A stretch of 64,000 bases of DNA. Source: Sulfurimonas sp. HSL-1716 (GTDB taxonomy: Bacteria > Campylobacterota > Campylobacteria > Campylobacterales > Sulfurimonadaceae). Below the pieces are notes generated by a model. It was not told where the DNA came from. It did no database searches and saw only the letters and a program-made list of their open reading frames with translations. The DNA is taken from positions 310,001 through 374,000 of the forward strand of contig NZ_CP147918.1 of assembly GCF_039645975.1 (NCBI RefSeq). Direction: 5' to 3'. Position numbers and translations under genes: made by a program. Positions within the stretch are counted from its first letter, which is position 1. Every line of letters begins with the position of its first letter. Of this stretch, positions 43,148 through 53,154 are shown piece by piece.

Positions 43148-44167
43148 ATGATGAACTTTAGATACATTGGAAAAACAGGTCTCCGCGTCAGCCCTGTCTG
43201 CATGGGGACTATGACTTTCGGTTCGCAGTGCGATGAAAAAGAAGCCTTCAAGATAATGGATAAAGCCTACGATGCGGGCGTAAATTTTTTTGACACGGCC
43301 GAACTCTACTCTATTCCTCCCAAAAAAGAAACAGTCGGACTCACAGAACAGATCGTCGCAAAGTGGCTGAAAACAAAGCCTCGTGACAGTATTATTTTGG
43401 CTACAAAAATCGCAGGAGCTGCCAACGGATGGTTCGTTCCGCCTGTGCGACACGGGCTTACGGCAATAGACAGATTTCATATAGAACGGGCCATAGAGGG
43501 TTCGCTAAAGCGATTGGGAACGGATTATATTGATCTGTATCAGATGCACTGGCCCGATACGATAGTACCGATAGAGGAGTCTTTGCGTGCATTCGATTCG
43601 CTTGTGAAAAGCGGAAAAGTCCGATATATCGGCACCTCCAACGATACGGCATACGGTACCTCAAAAGCTTTGATGACCTCAAAATATGAGAAGCTTTCCC
43701 GTTTTGAATCGATACAAAACAACTTCTCGCTTTTAAACAGAAGATTTTTAGATGAACTCGCCCTGCTTGCAAAAAACGAAAATATTTCGCTTCTTCCGTA
43801 TTCTCCTCTTGCCGGGGGTGTTTTAAGCGGTAAATACAATCAGGCAAAAGAGGGTGAAGGAAGATTTTTCGATTATATGAACTCTAAAAACAACCGTCAA
43901 AGAGTGATGGCGCAGAGATTCCTAAATGACAAAACGCTGGCCTCCACGCAAAGATATCTGAAGATCGCGCATGAAGCGGGATTGAACCCGGTGACGATGG
44001 CTATTGCGTGGTCGAAACAGTTCGATTTCGTTGCATCGACCATTATCGGTGCAACGTCTGCAGGGCAGCTCGACGCTTCGCTGGCGGCGATGGATTTAGA
44101 GCTTGGTGCCGACGTATTAAAAGCCTGCGACGAGGTACATAATGATATCCTTTATCCTATGGGATGA
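43148..44167 (+). CDS. Aldo/keto reductase, Tas-like
   Basis: NADPH-dependent aldehyde/ketone reductase of the TIM-barrel family. MNFRYIGKTGLRVSPVCMGTM starts the fold. FFDTAELYSIPPKKETVGLTE closely follows Tas-type members of E. coli, with catalytic Asp and Tyr. The later motifs YIDLYQMHWPD and the NADPH-binding AIAWSKQFDFVASTIIGATS are present. The start at ATG 43148, with AGAAG upstream, removes a 44-residue unconserved extension. The substrate is unknown. A lipoprotein gene follows after 3 bases. Confidence 0.9.
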   Translation: MMNFRYIGKTGLRVSPVCMGTMTFGSQCDEKEAFKIMDKAYDAGVNFFDTAELYSIPPKKETVGLTEQIVAKWLKTKPRDSIILATKIAGAANGWFVPPVRHGLTAIDRFHIERAIEGSLKRLGTDYIDLYQMHWPDTIVPIEESLRAFDSLVKSGKVRYIGTSNDTAYGTSKALMTSKYEKLSRFESIQNNFSLLNRRFLDELALLAKNENISLLPYSPLAGGVLSGKYNQAKEGEGRFFDYMNSKNNRQRVMAQRFLNDKTLASTQRYLKIAHEAGLNPVTMAIAWSKQFDFVASTIIGATSAGQLDASLAAMDLELGADVLKACDEVHNDILYPMG

Positions 44168-44170
44168 TAT

Positions 44171-44638
44171 ATGAAGGGATTTTGGCTTCTTGCGGTTTTT
44201 CTCTTTTTCGGATGCAGCGTAAAAGAGTATGAGATAAATCAATCCAAGATCATCGTCATAAAGTCTTCACAGCTTAGATATGCGGATCTTGGATATATAC
44301 GAAGTACCAAGAATGCATTGAAAATAGAGCTTTACGATATGGGTACGCTTGTAAAGAGCATAGAGATAAACAACCTTATATGCGTTGACGACGGATGTAT
44401 GTTAAAAAGTTCGTTTAACCAAAAATATCTAAATGAACATTACCCGACGGATATCTTGCAAAACGTGATCCTCGGAAAACAGATATACGGGGGAGAGAAC
44501 ATCAAAATGACTGATAACGGTTTTGTTCAAAATATAAAAGATGATTACGTGGATATTCGTTACGAAGTAAAAAACGGGGGGATAAGATTTAAGGATAGAA
44601 GAAACGGTATCTTGATGAAGATATCTCCATCAAGATAA
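44171..44638 (+). CDS. Small lipoprotein of unknown function
   Basis: MKGFWLLAVFLFFGCSVKEY has a lipobox with Cys at 15. The mature 140 residues are mostly strand and contain ICVDDGCMLKSSFNQKYLNEHYP, a Cys pair that could form a disulfide. The pattern recurs as putative lipoprotein in this phylum as far as I recall, but I cannot assign a role. It is separated from the aldo/keto reductase by 3 bases and so is probably co-transcribed. A 7-bp inverted repeat (CTTGATG/CATCAAG) lies at 44611-44634 across its end. Confidence 0.75.
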   Translation: MKGFWLLAVFLFFGCSVKEYEINQSKIIVIKSSQLRYADLGYIRSTKNALKIELYDMGTLVKSIEINNLICVDDGCMLKSSFNQKYLNEHYPTDILQNVILGKQIYGGENIKMTDNGFVQNIKDDYVDIRYEVKNGGIRFKDRRNGILMKISPSR

Positions 44639-44645
44639 CAATCTG

Positions 44646-46085
44646 TTACGAAGCGGATTGATTGTTGTATTCAACCAGCATCTTATCAAGCAGCTCGAAG
44701 AGCTTGGTGCTGGCATTTTCCATTACCGTGAACTCCTCTATGAGTTTTGTATTGTTTTTCTCGTTGTAACCGTTTTTGGAGAGTTCGGATGAAGTGATAG
44801 AACAGTTGTGAACCAGAGTATGGTGTTTTTCTATCTCTTTATACGATTGTGTGGAACCGAACCGCTCTTTTGCCTCGTTTATGTACCAGCGTCCCAGTCT
44901 GCACGCGGTGTGCGTGGAGATCCCTTCTGCTCCTTTATGGCCTATAACCCTTCCGAAGGTATCGGATTTAAAGAGGATGTGGTCGATCTTCACAAGCGTG
45001 ACCATGATCTCGCTTTTCAGCTCTTCGGCATCTACTTTCATGCTGTTGGCATTAAGGTTAAAGTTGTCAAGAACCTCTTTGAAGTTCTCTATGATCTGTG
45101 TCGATTCATCTGCAACACTGCTCATGATATCGGCAGAGCTGGAGATGGAGTCCGTCTCCTGCTGGAGTGTCTGGATGGAGATATTTATTTCGCTGGTTGC
45201 TTTTTGCGTACGCTCTGCAAGTTTTCTGACCTCATCGGCCACAACTGCGAATCCGCGCCCGTGCTCACCTGCACGTGCCGCTTCGATAGCAGCGTTGAGA
45301 GACAGCAGGTTCGTCTGCTCGGCTATATCTTTTATGAGGTTTACGACTTCGCCGATCTCGTTCGCTCTGCTTTGCAGAGATTCTACGGCGCCTGAGTTGT
45401 TGTTAATATGTTCGGTCAGGTTGTTGAGCTTGGAGATAACCTCTTGCGCCTGATCTATACTTTGGTTTGACGCAACTGCCGTTTCATCGGCTATATCGAC
45501 GGTCTTGTTCAGTTTCTCGACGCCGTCGGTGAGCTGGTCTTGAATGATCTTAAAGCTGACAGAAAGAGGTTTTCCGGTTTTTCCAAGCTCCGTCGAGAAG
45601 TTTTTCTCTTTTTGTGTTTTATATTCCAGCTCCATTGCATCTATGGCCTTGTTTATCTTGTCTGCCGTCTTTTTAAAAGAGTGGTTCAGGCCGTTTGCGT
45701 TGACCCTTCTGAAATATTTGTTTTTGGAGGCATAGTCTATGGCAGTGTTTACCTCTCTCATAAATACTTCGAACTGATCCATGAAGTTATCGATATCCCA
45801 TGACAGCTGACCGAGAACACCATGTTCTATGATATTTGTCTCGCGATATTCAAAGTTTCCTCCCACGGCGTTAGTGACGACGTTTTGGGACTCTTCGATG
45901 CTTCTTTCGGCTTTTTTAAGGTACTGGTAAATAAACAGCGCCAAAATGATGTTAAGCGCATTGAAAGTCGCCGTCAGAAAGTGAAAATCGTATAATAAAG
46001 ATGTGATCGCCGTTGTACAAAATACCGTGACGAGAATGGCGATATTGGCGTAATGAACTTTAGAAAGAGAGGATAAATTCTTCAT
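44646..46085 (-). CDS. Chemoreceptor with C-terminal zinc-binding (CZB) domain, CetA-like
   Basis: Two membrane segments near the N-terminus (about 13-32 and 35-55) with almost no periplasmic loop. A HAMP-like region follows, then the signalling tip ([20 protein letters not shown] and [14 protein letters not shown], about 255-310). Residues about 365-470 form a CZB domain: [24 protein letters not shown] and HHTLVHN supply one Cys and His residues. CZB domains bind zinc and can respond to oxidants such as hypochlorous acid. A PAS gene overlaps its start by 26 bases, so this is a split receptor like the one at 12736-14246. Confidence 0.92.
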   Translation of the reverse strand: MKNLSSLSKVHYANIAILVTVFCTTAITSLLYDFHFLTATFNALNIILALFIYQYLKKAERSIEESQNVVTNAVGGNFEYRETNIIEHGVLGQLSWDIDNFMDQFEVFMREVNTAIDYASKNKYFRRVNANGLNHSFKKTADKINKAIDAMELEYKTQKEKNFSTELGKTGKPLSVSFKIIQDQLTDGVEKLNKTVDIADETAVASNQSIDQAQEVISKLNNLTEHINNNSGAVESLQSRANEIGEVVNLIKDIAEQTNLLSLNAAIEAARAGEHGRGFAVVADEVRKLAERTQKATSEINISIQTLQQETDSISSSADIMSSVADESTQIIENFKEVLDNFNLNANSMKVDAEELKSEIMVTLVKIDHILFKSDTFGRVIGHKGAEGISTHTACRLGRWYINEAKERFGSTQSYKEIEKHHTLVHNCSITSSELSKNGYNEKNNTKLIEEFTVMENASTKLFELLDKMLVEYNNQSAS

Positions 46086-46575
46086 AAGAGAGCTCCTTTT
46101 CGTTTAAAATATTTTGAAGCTGTTTCATTGAAGCTTCCATCCCTTGATTCTTTTCCGTCGCTAAAAGCTGCTTGTATAGATTTTTTATGAACTCGAGCTT
46201 GGAAGCATCGGCTTTTCTTCTGACTGAAAAGTAGCCGATGATCTTGTTGTCTTTGTCAAAAGAGGGAGTGACGTTGGCAAAGACCCAGTAATACGAACCG
46301 TCTTTTGTGAGGTTCTTTATATAAGCGTTCATCTCGTTACCGCTTTGGATATTTTCCCAGAGAAGTTTGAATACGATACGGGGCATGTCGGGATGTCTTA
46401 AAATATTATGCGGCTGGCCTAACAGTTTTTCCTCCTCATATCCGCTCATCTGTATAAATAGTTCGTTGCAATAAGTTATTTTTCCTTTTGTATCCGTTTT
46501 GGATACAATAATATTATTTTCAGGAAAAACAATCTCATTGTTATTGGGTGTAGGTTTAGACATTTTATTCTCCAT
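46060..46575 (-). CDS. Aer-type PAS protein (CetB-like), partner of the CZB receptor
   Basis: A PAS domain at about residues 20-120 has [28 protein letters not shown], and [13 protein letters not shown], all matching the FAD-type Aer/CetB signature. A short C-terminal helix (about 140-171, [18 protein letters not shown]) may contact the receptor. Its 3' end overlaps the start of the chemoreceptor by 26 bases, indicating co-translation. It pairs with the CZB receptor as the 12736 gene does with its receptor, so the cell could read two energy or redox cues. Confidence 0.88.
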   Translation of the reverse strand: MENKMSKPTPNNNEIVFPENNIIVSKTDTKGKITYCNELFIQMSGYEEEKLLGQPHNILRHPDMPRIVFKLLWENIQSGNEMNAYIKNLTKDGSYYWVFANVTPSFDKDNKIIGYFSVRRKADASKLEFIKNLYKQLLATEKNQGMEASMKQLQNILNEKELSYEEFILSF

Positions 46576-46651
46576 TGATATAAGAGTGCTATTTTACCAA
46601 TAAAAACCTTTCTTGGGTATAACAATATTTTAAAAAACAAGGCAAAGCAAT

Positions 46652-47494
46652 ATGAAATACGTAGGCGCGCACACATCGGCAAGCGGAGGGGTTTTCAACG
46701 CCATATCGCATGCACAGAGCATAGGAGCCAAAGCATTCGCGCTTTTTACGAAGAATCAGCGCAGATGGGACGCCAAACCGCTTGATACGCAGACGATAGA
46801 CAAATTTAAAAAGTTGCTGGAGCAAAGCAAAATATTTCCGCGTCATGTGTTACCGCATGACTCATATCTGATCAATCTCGGACACCCCGAAGATGAAAAG
46901 CGCGAAAAGTCGATGGAAGCGTTCTTAGATGAGGTTAAAAGATGTGAAATACTGGGACTTGAAAAGCTTAATTTTCATCCCGGGAGTCATCTAAAACAGA
47001 TTGATGAAGAGATCTGTCTAAACAGGATCGCAGACGCCATGAACATGACACTGAACAAGACATCGGGCGTATCGCTCGTACTTGAAAATACAGCGGGGCA
47101 GGGCAGCAATCTGGGCTGGAAGTTCGAACATCTCGCATATATCATAGATAAAGTAGAAGACAAAGGCAGAGTAGGTGTGTGTCTGGATACCTGTCATATG
47201 TTCACCGCAGGGTACGACATACGCACACGCGAAGCTTATGATATAACGATGGCGCAGTTTGAGAACATTGTCGGGTTCAAATACCTTAAAGGGATGCATC
47301 TAAACGATTCAAAACCCGCTCTGGGTTCGCATGTCGACCGCCATGACAGTATAGGCAAAGGCAAGATAGGACTCGATGCTTTTAAGTTCATCATGAACGA
47401 TGAGAGGATGGATGACATACCTCTTATTTTAGAAACGATCGATGAAAGCATCTGGGCACAGGAGATAAAACTTCTTTACTCTTTGGTAGATTAA
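46652..47494 (+). CDS. nfo: Endonuclease IV (AP endonuclease)
   Basis: Zinc enzyme that cuts DNA at abasic sites. Motifs are [53 protein letters not shown] and [11 protein letters not shown], which supply the three-zinc site. At 280 residues it matches the family. Upstream a TATAAC at 46617-46622 may be its -10. The intergenic region with the divergent PAS gene is short (76 bases). Confidence 0.96.
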   Translation: MKYVGAHTSASGGVFNAISHAQSIGAKAFALFTKNQRRWDAKPLDTQTIDKFKKLLEQSKIFPRHVLPHDSYLINLGHPEDEKREKSMEAFLDEVKRCEILGLEKLNFHPGSHLKQIDEEICLNRIADAMNMTLNKTSGVSLVLENTAGQGSNLGWKFEHLAYIIDKVEDKGRVGVCLDTCHMFTAGYDIRTREAYDITMAQFENIVGFKYLKGMHLNDSKPALGSHVDRHDSIGKGKIGLDAFKFIMNDERMDDIPLILETIDESIWAQEIKLLYSLVD

Positions 47495-47571
47495 GTTTTT
47501 TTTGTGTAATATATTTTGTTAAACATTGTTTATATTCTATAGAAATTATGAATTGAAGAGGAAACCAAAAA

Positions 47572-48735
47572 ATGAAAAAGATCGTTTTATCGTCATTTGC
47601 CGCCGTTAGTGTTTTGATGGCAGGAGGATATAAGATACCCGAGAGCTCGCTCAATGCCGTTGCGCTTTCAAGTGCGTACGTGGCAAACGCTCATGGGGCC
47701 GACGCAGCTTACTATAATCCCGCAAACATGGTCTTTAGCGATAACAAAGACGGAGCCATAGAGGTAGATGCGACATATATCGGGCTTTCAAAGATCGATT
47801 TTAAAAACAGTGCCGGTACCGTGGACATCTCATCTAAACCCGAAAGCTTTGCGGTACCGACGTTTCATTATGTCTCGCCGGCGTTTGATGAAGCAAGATT
47901 CGGATTTTCTATAGTGAGTCCGGTGGGTCTTTCAAAAAGATGGAGCGATACTCCCGCATCATTGACCGCCAACGAGTTCACCCTAAAAACAGTAGAGTTC
48001 AATCCGAGCCTTGCGTACAAGCTCAATGACAAGCTTGCAGTGGCTTTTGGTCTTAGAGCGATCTACTCAAGCGGAGTCGTAAAAAATGCCGGGTATAAGA
48101 TGGACGGCGAAGGATTTGATTACGGGTACAATTTCGCTCTCACGCTTAGACCGGACAAGGATACCAATATCGCACTAACGTACAGATCACAAATAGATCT
48201 GCATATAAGCGGAGACACGTTTATGGTAGCAGCGGGCAATAACGGCGGCGTAAAAGTCTCGGTGCCTGTTCCTGCCGTCATCAGTATCGCGGCGTCTCAC
48301 ACCTACGACAATGATACGACGGTCGAAGCGGTTTTTGAACATAACGTATGGTCGGCTTACGAGAAGCTGGATTTTGACTTTTCGGATCCGACGGCAGACG
48401 CTCTTTTTGGATCGGCGAGAGCAAAAAACTGGCAGGATACGGATACTTTTCGTCTTGGTTTGACGCATAAATATAAAAAGACGACCGCTATGGTCGGTTT
48501 TGCATATGATCCCTCACCGGTTCCAAACTCTACATTGGGATACGAACTTCCCGATTCCACGGGCAAGATCTTTTCACTCGGAGGGCGTTACGATATCAGC
48601 GATACGCTCAATGTCGGAATCGCGGGTCTGATCGATGTGAAAGACGACAGAAAGGTACATAATACTTCGATAGACGGTAAATTTACCTCTTCCCGTGCAT
48701 ATCTGGTAACAGCCGGAGTGGAGTATAGATTTTAA
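47572..48735 (+). CDS. FadL/TodX-family outer-membrane transport protein
   Basis: A signal peptide (MKKIVLSSFAAVSVLMAGG) is followed by the FadL start YKIPESSLNAVALSSAYVANAHGADAAYYNPANMVF, containing the NPA hatch motif. A 14-strand-like pattern runs to a C-terminal EYRF. The family imports hydrophobic substrates such as fatty acids or aromatics. GAAGAGGAAACC precedes the ATG. Its stop overlaps the acyl-ligase start (TAATG), tying uptake to activation of the substrate. Confidence 0.92.
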   Translation: MKKIVLSSFAAVSVLMAGGYKIPESSLNAVALSSAYVANAHGADAAYYNPANMVFSDNKDGAIEVDATYIGLSKIDFKNSAGTVDISSKPESFAVPTFHYVSPAFDEARFGFSIVSPVGLSKRWSDTPASLTANEFTLKTVEFNPSLAYKLNDKLAVAFGLRAIYSSGVVKNAGYKMDGEGFDYGYNFALTLRPDKDTNIALTYRSQIDLHISGDTFMVAAGNNGGVKVSVPVPAVISIAASHTYDNDTTVEAVFEHNVWSAYEKLDFDFSDPTADALFGSARAKNWQDTDTFRLGLTHKYKKTTAMVGFAYDPSPVPNSTLGYELPDSTGKIFSLGGRYDISDTLNVGIAGLIDVKDDRKVHNTSIDGKFTSSRAYLVTAGVEYRF

Positions 48736-50294
48736 TGACATTGGAGTATCCATATAAAAATTTTTATGAGATGATCGCAAAAAATACCGCGGTCATGCCA
48801 AACAAGAGAGTCGTGTTCATCGACGATGAAAAGCTTACCAACAGAGAGCTGCTGCAAAAGATAGACTCTTTTGCGGAATTTCTGAGTATGAATGGTTTTA
48901 AAGCAGATGAGAGGGCTGCTCTCATCCTCCCCAATTCATTGGAATTCTTAATATCCGTGTTTGCGGTATGCAAGCTCGGCGGTGTGGTAGTACCGATAAA
49001 CAATATGCTCAAGCGCGACGAGTACGAATATATCTTAAACGACTGCGAAGCCAAGATCCTCATAACCTCCACGAACTTTGAAAAAGATACAAAAGAGCTT
49101 GCTGCAACAACGCCGCTTCAAAAAACGATATGGATAGACGAAGCTCCGTCCATAGATGAAAAAAACGTACTGTATAAAGAGGTGAGAACCGATATAAAAG
49201 TAACGGCAGCAGACAAAGAACTTGACGATACTGCCGTCATCTTTTACACGTCGGGAACTACCGGCAACCCAAAAGGCGCTATGCTCAGCTATAAAAATAT
49301 CTTTTCCAATCTTATCGGGGGGAGCATGCTTTTTGACATCCGCCAAAAAGACAGGTTCATCATATATCTGCCGATGTTTCATGCTTTTACGTTCTCGATC
49401 ATGATGCTTCTTCCCATATATTCAAGATCCTCCGTCGTGATCGTGAGAAAACTGTTGCCATTTAGCAATATCATCAAACAGACGCTTTTAAAACGTGTGA
49501 GTATTTTTTTAGGGGTACCCGATATCTATAATGCTCTTATCCGCGCAAAACTGCCATGGTATTTTTTATGGTTCAACTCTATCCGTATATTTATCTCGGG
49601 TGCTTCGGCGCTGAGCGAAAATACTTTGAACAGATACACGAAGGTCTTTAAACGCGCAAAAATGCTAGAAGGCTACGGCCTGAGCGAATGTTCTCCCGCT
49701 GTTTGTGTAAATACGCTAAACTTTCAAAAAGCATATTCCGTCGGCAGACCTCTGCCCGGTTATGAAGTAAAGATCGTAGATCATGAGATGCTCGAAGTAC
49801 CTTTTGGCGAGGTCGGCGAGATAATCGTGCATGGAGACTGCGTTATGCAGGGGTATTTAAACAATCCCGAAGCCACCTATGACACTATTATCAACGGTTG
49901 GCTTCGTACGGGTGATCTTGGAAAAATGGATGAAGACGGATTCATCTATATCGTCGACCGCATAAAAGACCTTATCATATCAAAGGGGATAAACATATAT
50001 CCCCGTCAGATCGAAGAGGAGCTTATGCATCTGCCTTATGTCAACCTTTGTGCGGTGATAGCAAAACCCGATGTGCACAGCGGAGAGATCCCTATCGCCT
50101 TCATAGTGCTTGAGGACGGGATAGATAAAACGCAGATAACGCAGACGAAGGTCAAACATGATCTAAAAGACAGACTGGCCAACTTCAAGATACCAAGGTT
50201 ATTTTATTTTGTGGACGATCTGCCAAAAACAGCAACAGGAAAGGTTCTCAAACGCGTACTCAAAGAGCGTTTGAGAGAACAGGGAAAAATTTGA
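48735..50294 (+). CDS. AMP-dependent acyl-CoA ligase-like protein
   Basis: ANL-superfamily adenylating enzyme (519 residues). Core motifs are VIFYTSGTTGNPKGAM (about 167-182), EGYGLSECSPA, GWLRTGDLGKMDEDGF, VDRIKDLIISKGINIYP and C-terminal KTATGKVLKR with the catalytic Lys. A long-chain acyl-CoA synthetase is the likeliest class given the upstream FadL; an acyl-ACP ligase cannot be excluded. It starts on the FadL stop codon and its last codons overlap the AAA gene by 4 bases. Confidence 0.9.
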   Translation: MTLEYPYKNFYEMIAKNTAVMPNKRVVFIDDEKLTNRELLQKIDSFAEFLSMNGFKADERAALILPNSLEFLISVFAVCKLGGVVVPINNMLKRDEYEYILNDCEAKILITSTNFEKDTKELAATTPLQKTIWIDEAPSIDEKNVLYKEVRTDIKVTAADKELDDTAVIFYTSGTTGNPKGAMLSYKNIFSNLIGGSMLFDIRQKDRFIIYLPMFHAFTFSIMMLLPIYSRSSVVIVRKLLPFSNIIKQTLLKRVSIFLGVPDIYNALIRAKLPWYFLWFNSIRIFISGASALSENTLNRYTKVFKRAKMLEGYGLSECSPAVCVNTLNFQKAYSVGRPLPGYEVKIVDHEMLEVPFGEVGEIIVHGDCVMQGYLNNPEATYDTIINGWLRTGDLGKMDEDGFIYIVDRIKDLIISKGINIYPRQIEEELMHLPYVNLCAVIAKPDVHSGEIPIAFIVLEDGIDKTQITQTKVKHDLKDRLANFKIPRLFYFVDDLPKTATGKVLKRVLKERLREQGKI

Positions 50295-52024
50295 AAAACG
50301 TAATTAATTTTATAGAAAACGACGATGTAGCAAAAAGCGAACTGTTTGCGCAGTTAAAATGCAGCGAATCGGAAGTGAAGATACTGCAGCAGCTTGTCAA
50401 AAAATATCTTCAAGGCAACGAGGATATGCTCGTACTGGATATATTGCAGGATCTTTACGGATCTGAAAACTATGAGTATCTCGATCATCTGGCAGACATA
50501 AAAGTACTGCTCGAGCTCGGATGGATAAACCAGAGAAGTTTTACTCCGGTAAAGATCAGCGAAGTCACGAGTCTTGAGCTTTTAACGGGAGTAGTGGGGC
50601 TGACATCGTCGTTTTTAAAGCTTTTAGAAGAGGGAAGTCTTGAGATGTCCCTGCCCGACGTCAAACCCTATGCAGACCACTTGGAATATCTTCAAGACCA
50701 GTTCTTTAGAATAGAGATGTATCAAAAGATGAGCTCTATCCGTCATAATGTTCATGAGCACTCTCTTGGCATCGACCGTATCCAAAACAAGCTCAAACTG
50801 TTGGAGACGAGAATAGTGGAGAGGATCGCTCAAACGGCAGAAGATATAGTTCTGGATAAATTCTTCAAACAAAAAAAGCTGGAGAAAAAAGAGGAGATCA
50901 TATTCTTGGCGCTGCTGCGCGAAGAGTACAATGCGACCGATGCCTCATTGCGGGAGATGACGGCGCTCATCGATCTTATCTCCTTTGACGATTACGACCG
51001 TATAAAAAACCGTTCGCTTCTTGAAGACGGCTCCAAGCTTATCAGCGAGGATATCATAGACTACGAAGAGATGCTCAATCCTTTTGGCGGGATATCAAGA
51101 TCGTTTTATATCAGCGATGAGATACTTCAGTCGATCATCCACCCTCAAAAGAAGAAAAAAGTCACGAAGCTCAAACTCGATATGCTGATAAAAGATCAGG
51201 ATATTTTTGAGTTGATCGATCCCGAGACGAATCTCGACGATGTCGTACTGAACCCGAAAACAAAGGATACTCTGCACAACCTTATGCGCCAAGTCGACAA
51301 AGAAGTAGTAGCGCGCCTCGTTACTTGGGGTATAAAAGACAAAAAAAGCGGTATCGATGCAAGGATCATCTTTTACGGTGCGCCGGGAACGGGTAAGACC
51401 ATGACGGCGCACTCTCTGGCAAAATCGCTTAAACGCCAGGTTCTCAGTTTCGATTGTTCGAAGATACTCTCCATGTACGTGGGTGAAAGCGAAAAAAACG
51501 TCCGTAAGATATTTGATACCTATTATGAACTTTCAAGCAAAACAAAAACGGAACCGGTGCTCTTGCTCAACGAAGCGGACCAGTTTTTGAGTTCGCGTTC
51601 AAGCGGTCCCGGAGGCGGAGCCGAGCAGATGCACAACCAGATGCAAAACATCTTCTTGGAGCAGATAGAAAAGTTCAAAGGGATACTGGTAGCGACGACG
51701 AATCTGCTTGAAAATATCGACGTTGCGTTCTCAAGACGTTTTAACTACAAGATAGAGTTCAAAAAACCAGACGAGAAACAGCGCCGCGAGCTTTGGAAAA
51801 AGATGCTTCCTCACGGTGCTCCGTACGAGAAAGGGTTTGATATAGACAAGCTTGTCCGCTACTCGCTGACGGGCGGGCAGATACATCTTATTGTCAAAAA
51901 CACCGCATACAGCGTTGCGGTCAAAGAGGAACCTCTTTTCACACTGGAGGACTTTATCGCTCATATCGAGAAGGAAAAAGCGGGTAATTTCGACAATGAA
52001 AAGTCTATGGGATTTTTGATATGA
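50291..52024 (+). CDS. AAA-family ATPase (577 residues)
   Basis: The N-terminal 300 residues are helical and unrecognised. The ATPase domain begins near residue 355: Walker A FYGAPGTGKTMT, Walker B EPVLLLNEADQF with Asn in place of the usual Asp, and arginine finger VAFSRRFNYKIEF. A lid domain follows (YSLTGGQIHLIVKN). The start is TTG at 50291, overlapping the ligase stop. Such proteins act as remodelling ATPases with unknown client here. The operon position suggests a link with the FadL/ligase pair, but the function is not known. Confidence 0.8.
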   Translation: MKNVINFIENDDVAKSELFAQLKCSESEVKILQQLVKKYLQGNEDMLVLDILQDLYGSENYEYLDHLADIKVLLELGWINQRSFTPVKISEVTSLELLTGVVGLTSSFLKLLEEGSLEMSLPDVKPYADHLEYLQDQFFRIEMYQKMSSIRHNVHEHSLGIDRIQNKLKLLETRIVERIAQTAEDIVLDKFFKQKKLEKKEEIIFLALLREEYNATDASLREMTALIDLISFDDYDRIKNRSLLEDGSKLISEDIIDYEEMLNPFGGISRSFYISDEILQSIIHPQKKKKVTKLKLDMLIKDQDIFELIDPETNLDDVVLNPKTKDTLHNLMRQVDKEVVARLVTWGIKDKKSGIDARIIFYGAPGTGKTMTAHSLAKSLKRQVLSFDCSKILSMYVGESEKNVRKIFDTYYELSSKTKTEPVLLLNEADQFLSSRSSGPGGGAEQMHNQMQNIFLEQIEKFKGILVATTNLLENIDVAFSRRFNYKIEFKKPDEKQRRELWKKMLPHGAPYEKGFDIDKLVRYSLTGGQIHLIVKNTAYSVAVKEEPLFTLEDFIAHIEKEKAGNFDNEKSMGFLI

Positions 52025-52273
52025 ACATGTAAATAAACTACACAAAACTTTGCTCTAATATGTTACAAAACGATACGAAATCTAAAAAAACGCGATTTTT
52101 ATGTTTCTCTTCGTGACATATTCCTATCTTCTGTAATTAACACTTCTTGCTTTAAAGCTCTTTTTGATATAGTGCCTCCAACTGTTTTTTCAACAGTGTC
52201 GGTAGTATTACAAAATTTAATGTAAACTATTTTATAATGTTTGAAAACAAATAAATAAACTAAGGTAGGGTGT
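52025..52273. other. 249-base intergenic region before the nuo operon
   Basis: A/T-rich non-coding stretch. Visible in it are a -10 box (52233-52238) and one short hairpin, ACTGTT-TTTTC-AACAGT near 52180-52196. No small gene with a ribosome binding site was found on either strand. Confidence 0.6.
52233..52238 (+). promoter_or_regulatory. -10 box for the nuo operon
   Basis: CTATTTTATAATGTTTG contains TATAAT 36 bases before the nuoA ATG, with an upstream T-rich tract and no clear -35. It probably serves the whole operon because later intergenic gaps are at most 10 bases. Confidence 0.6.
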
Positions 52274-52663
52274 ATGGAGCATATTAACACTGCAAATACA
52301 TATTTTGGGGTATTTGTACTATTTGCATTAACATTCGGTGCGTTCTTTACTACGACGATTATTGCAAGACTTGCAAGCCGTGCGATGGCAACAAAAGATA
52401 CAGAAAAGATCAAACTCTCTGTGTATGAGTGTGGACCTGAGATAACAAAACAGCCCAACAGATTGTCTCCGCAGTTTTATCTGTTTGCGCTGCTTTTCAT
52501 ACTTTTTGATGTTGAGATCGTTTTCATGTTTCCATGGGCAGTAGATTTTAAATATCTTGGTTGGTTCGGATTCGTCGAGATGATGACGTTTATCTTATTG
52601 CTTGCAATAGGTTTTGTATATGCATGGAAAAAAGGAGCCTTAGAATGGCACAACATAAAGTAA
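52274..52663 (+). CDS. nuoA: Complex I subunit NuoA
   Basis: 129 residues, three membrane helices (about 9-32, 68-88, 95-117). The conserved loop [34 protein letters not shown] carries the invariant Cys-Gly and acidic DVE residues near the quinone/proton channel. First gene of the nuo operon. The ribosome binding site AAGGTAGGG stands before ATG 52274. Confidence 0.97.
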   Translation: MEHINTANTYFGVFVLFALTFGAFFTTTIIARLASRAMATKDTEKIKLSVYECGPEITKQPNRLSPQFYLFALLFILFDVEIVFMFPWAVDFKYLGWFGFVEMMTFILLLAIGFVYAWKKGALEWHNIK

Positions 52664-53154
52664 ATTATACGCAGAATGCCGGTCTACCGGTAGCTCTCAC
52701 TACAATAGACAAAGTAGTAAACTGGGGACGTTCAAACTCACTTTGGGCGCTTACATACGGTCTGGCTTGTTGTGGGATAGAGATGATGGCTTCTGGTGCG
52801 TCGCGTTATGACTTCGACCGTTACGGAACCATCTTTAGGGCGTCTCCTCGTCAGGCAGACGTTATGATAGTCGCAGGAACGCTGACAAAAAAACACGCCG
52901 AGTTCATCAAGCGTCTGTACGATCAGATGACTGAACCGAGATGGGTTATCTCAATGGGTTCATGTGCGAACACGGGCGGTATGTTCAACACGTATGCGAC
53001 CGTTCAGGGGGCTGACCGTATTATTCCGGTAGATCTGTATCTTCCGGGTTGTGCACCGCGTCCTGAGACGCTGCAGTACGGCGTGATGCTTCTGCAAAAG
53101 AAGATCCGTTCCGAAAAAGCGATCAAAAATCAAAAAGCAAAAAGGTTGATGTAA
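52645..53154 (+). CDS. nuoB: Complex I subunit NuoB (N2 cluster)
   Basis: 169 residues. Binds the N2 [4Fe-4S] cluster through [18 protein letters not shown] and PGCAPRPE, the last relay before quinone. The start at ATG 52645, inside the end of nuoA, is set by AAAGGAG (52631-52637) and by the MAQHKVNY beginning; a longer in-frame extension overlaps nuoA and is not conserved. It overlaps nuoC by one base (TAATG). Confidence 0.97.
   Translation: MAQHKVNYTQNAGLPVALTTIDKVVNWGRSNSLWALTYGLACCGIEMMASGASRYDFDRYGTIFRASPRQADVMIVAGTLTKKHAEFIKRLYDQMTEPRWVISMGSCANTGGMFNTYATVQGADRIIPVDLYLPGCAPRPETLQYGVMLLQKKIRSEKAIKNQKAKRLM

Noticed and set aside
44611-44634. CTTGATG/CATCAAG repeat at the lipoprotein end as terminator
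   Set aside because: It lies in coding sequence and no T tract follows; kept only as a note in the gene entry.
44808-45453. Two plus-strand frames opposite the CZB chemoreceptor
   Set aside because: They are antisense to the conserved signalling domain; identical shadows appear opposite the other receptor (13892-14098), as expected from the shared motif.
52099-52458. 119-residue minus-strand frame over the nuoA promoter
   Set aside because: Overlaps nuoA and its promoter, has no ribosome binding site and no recognisable product.
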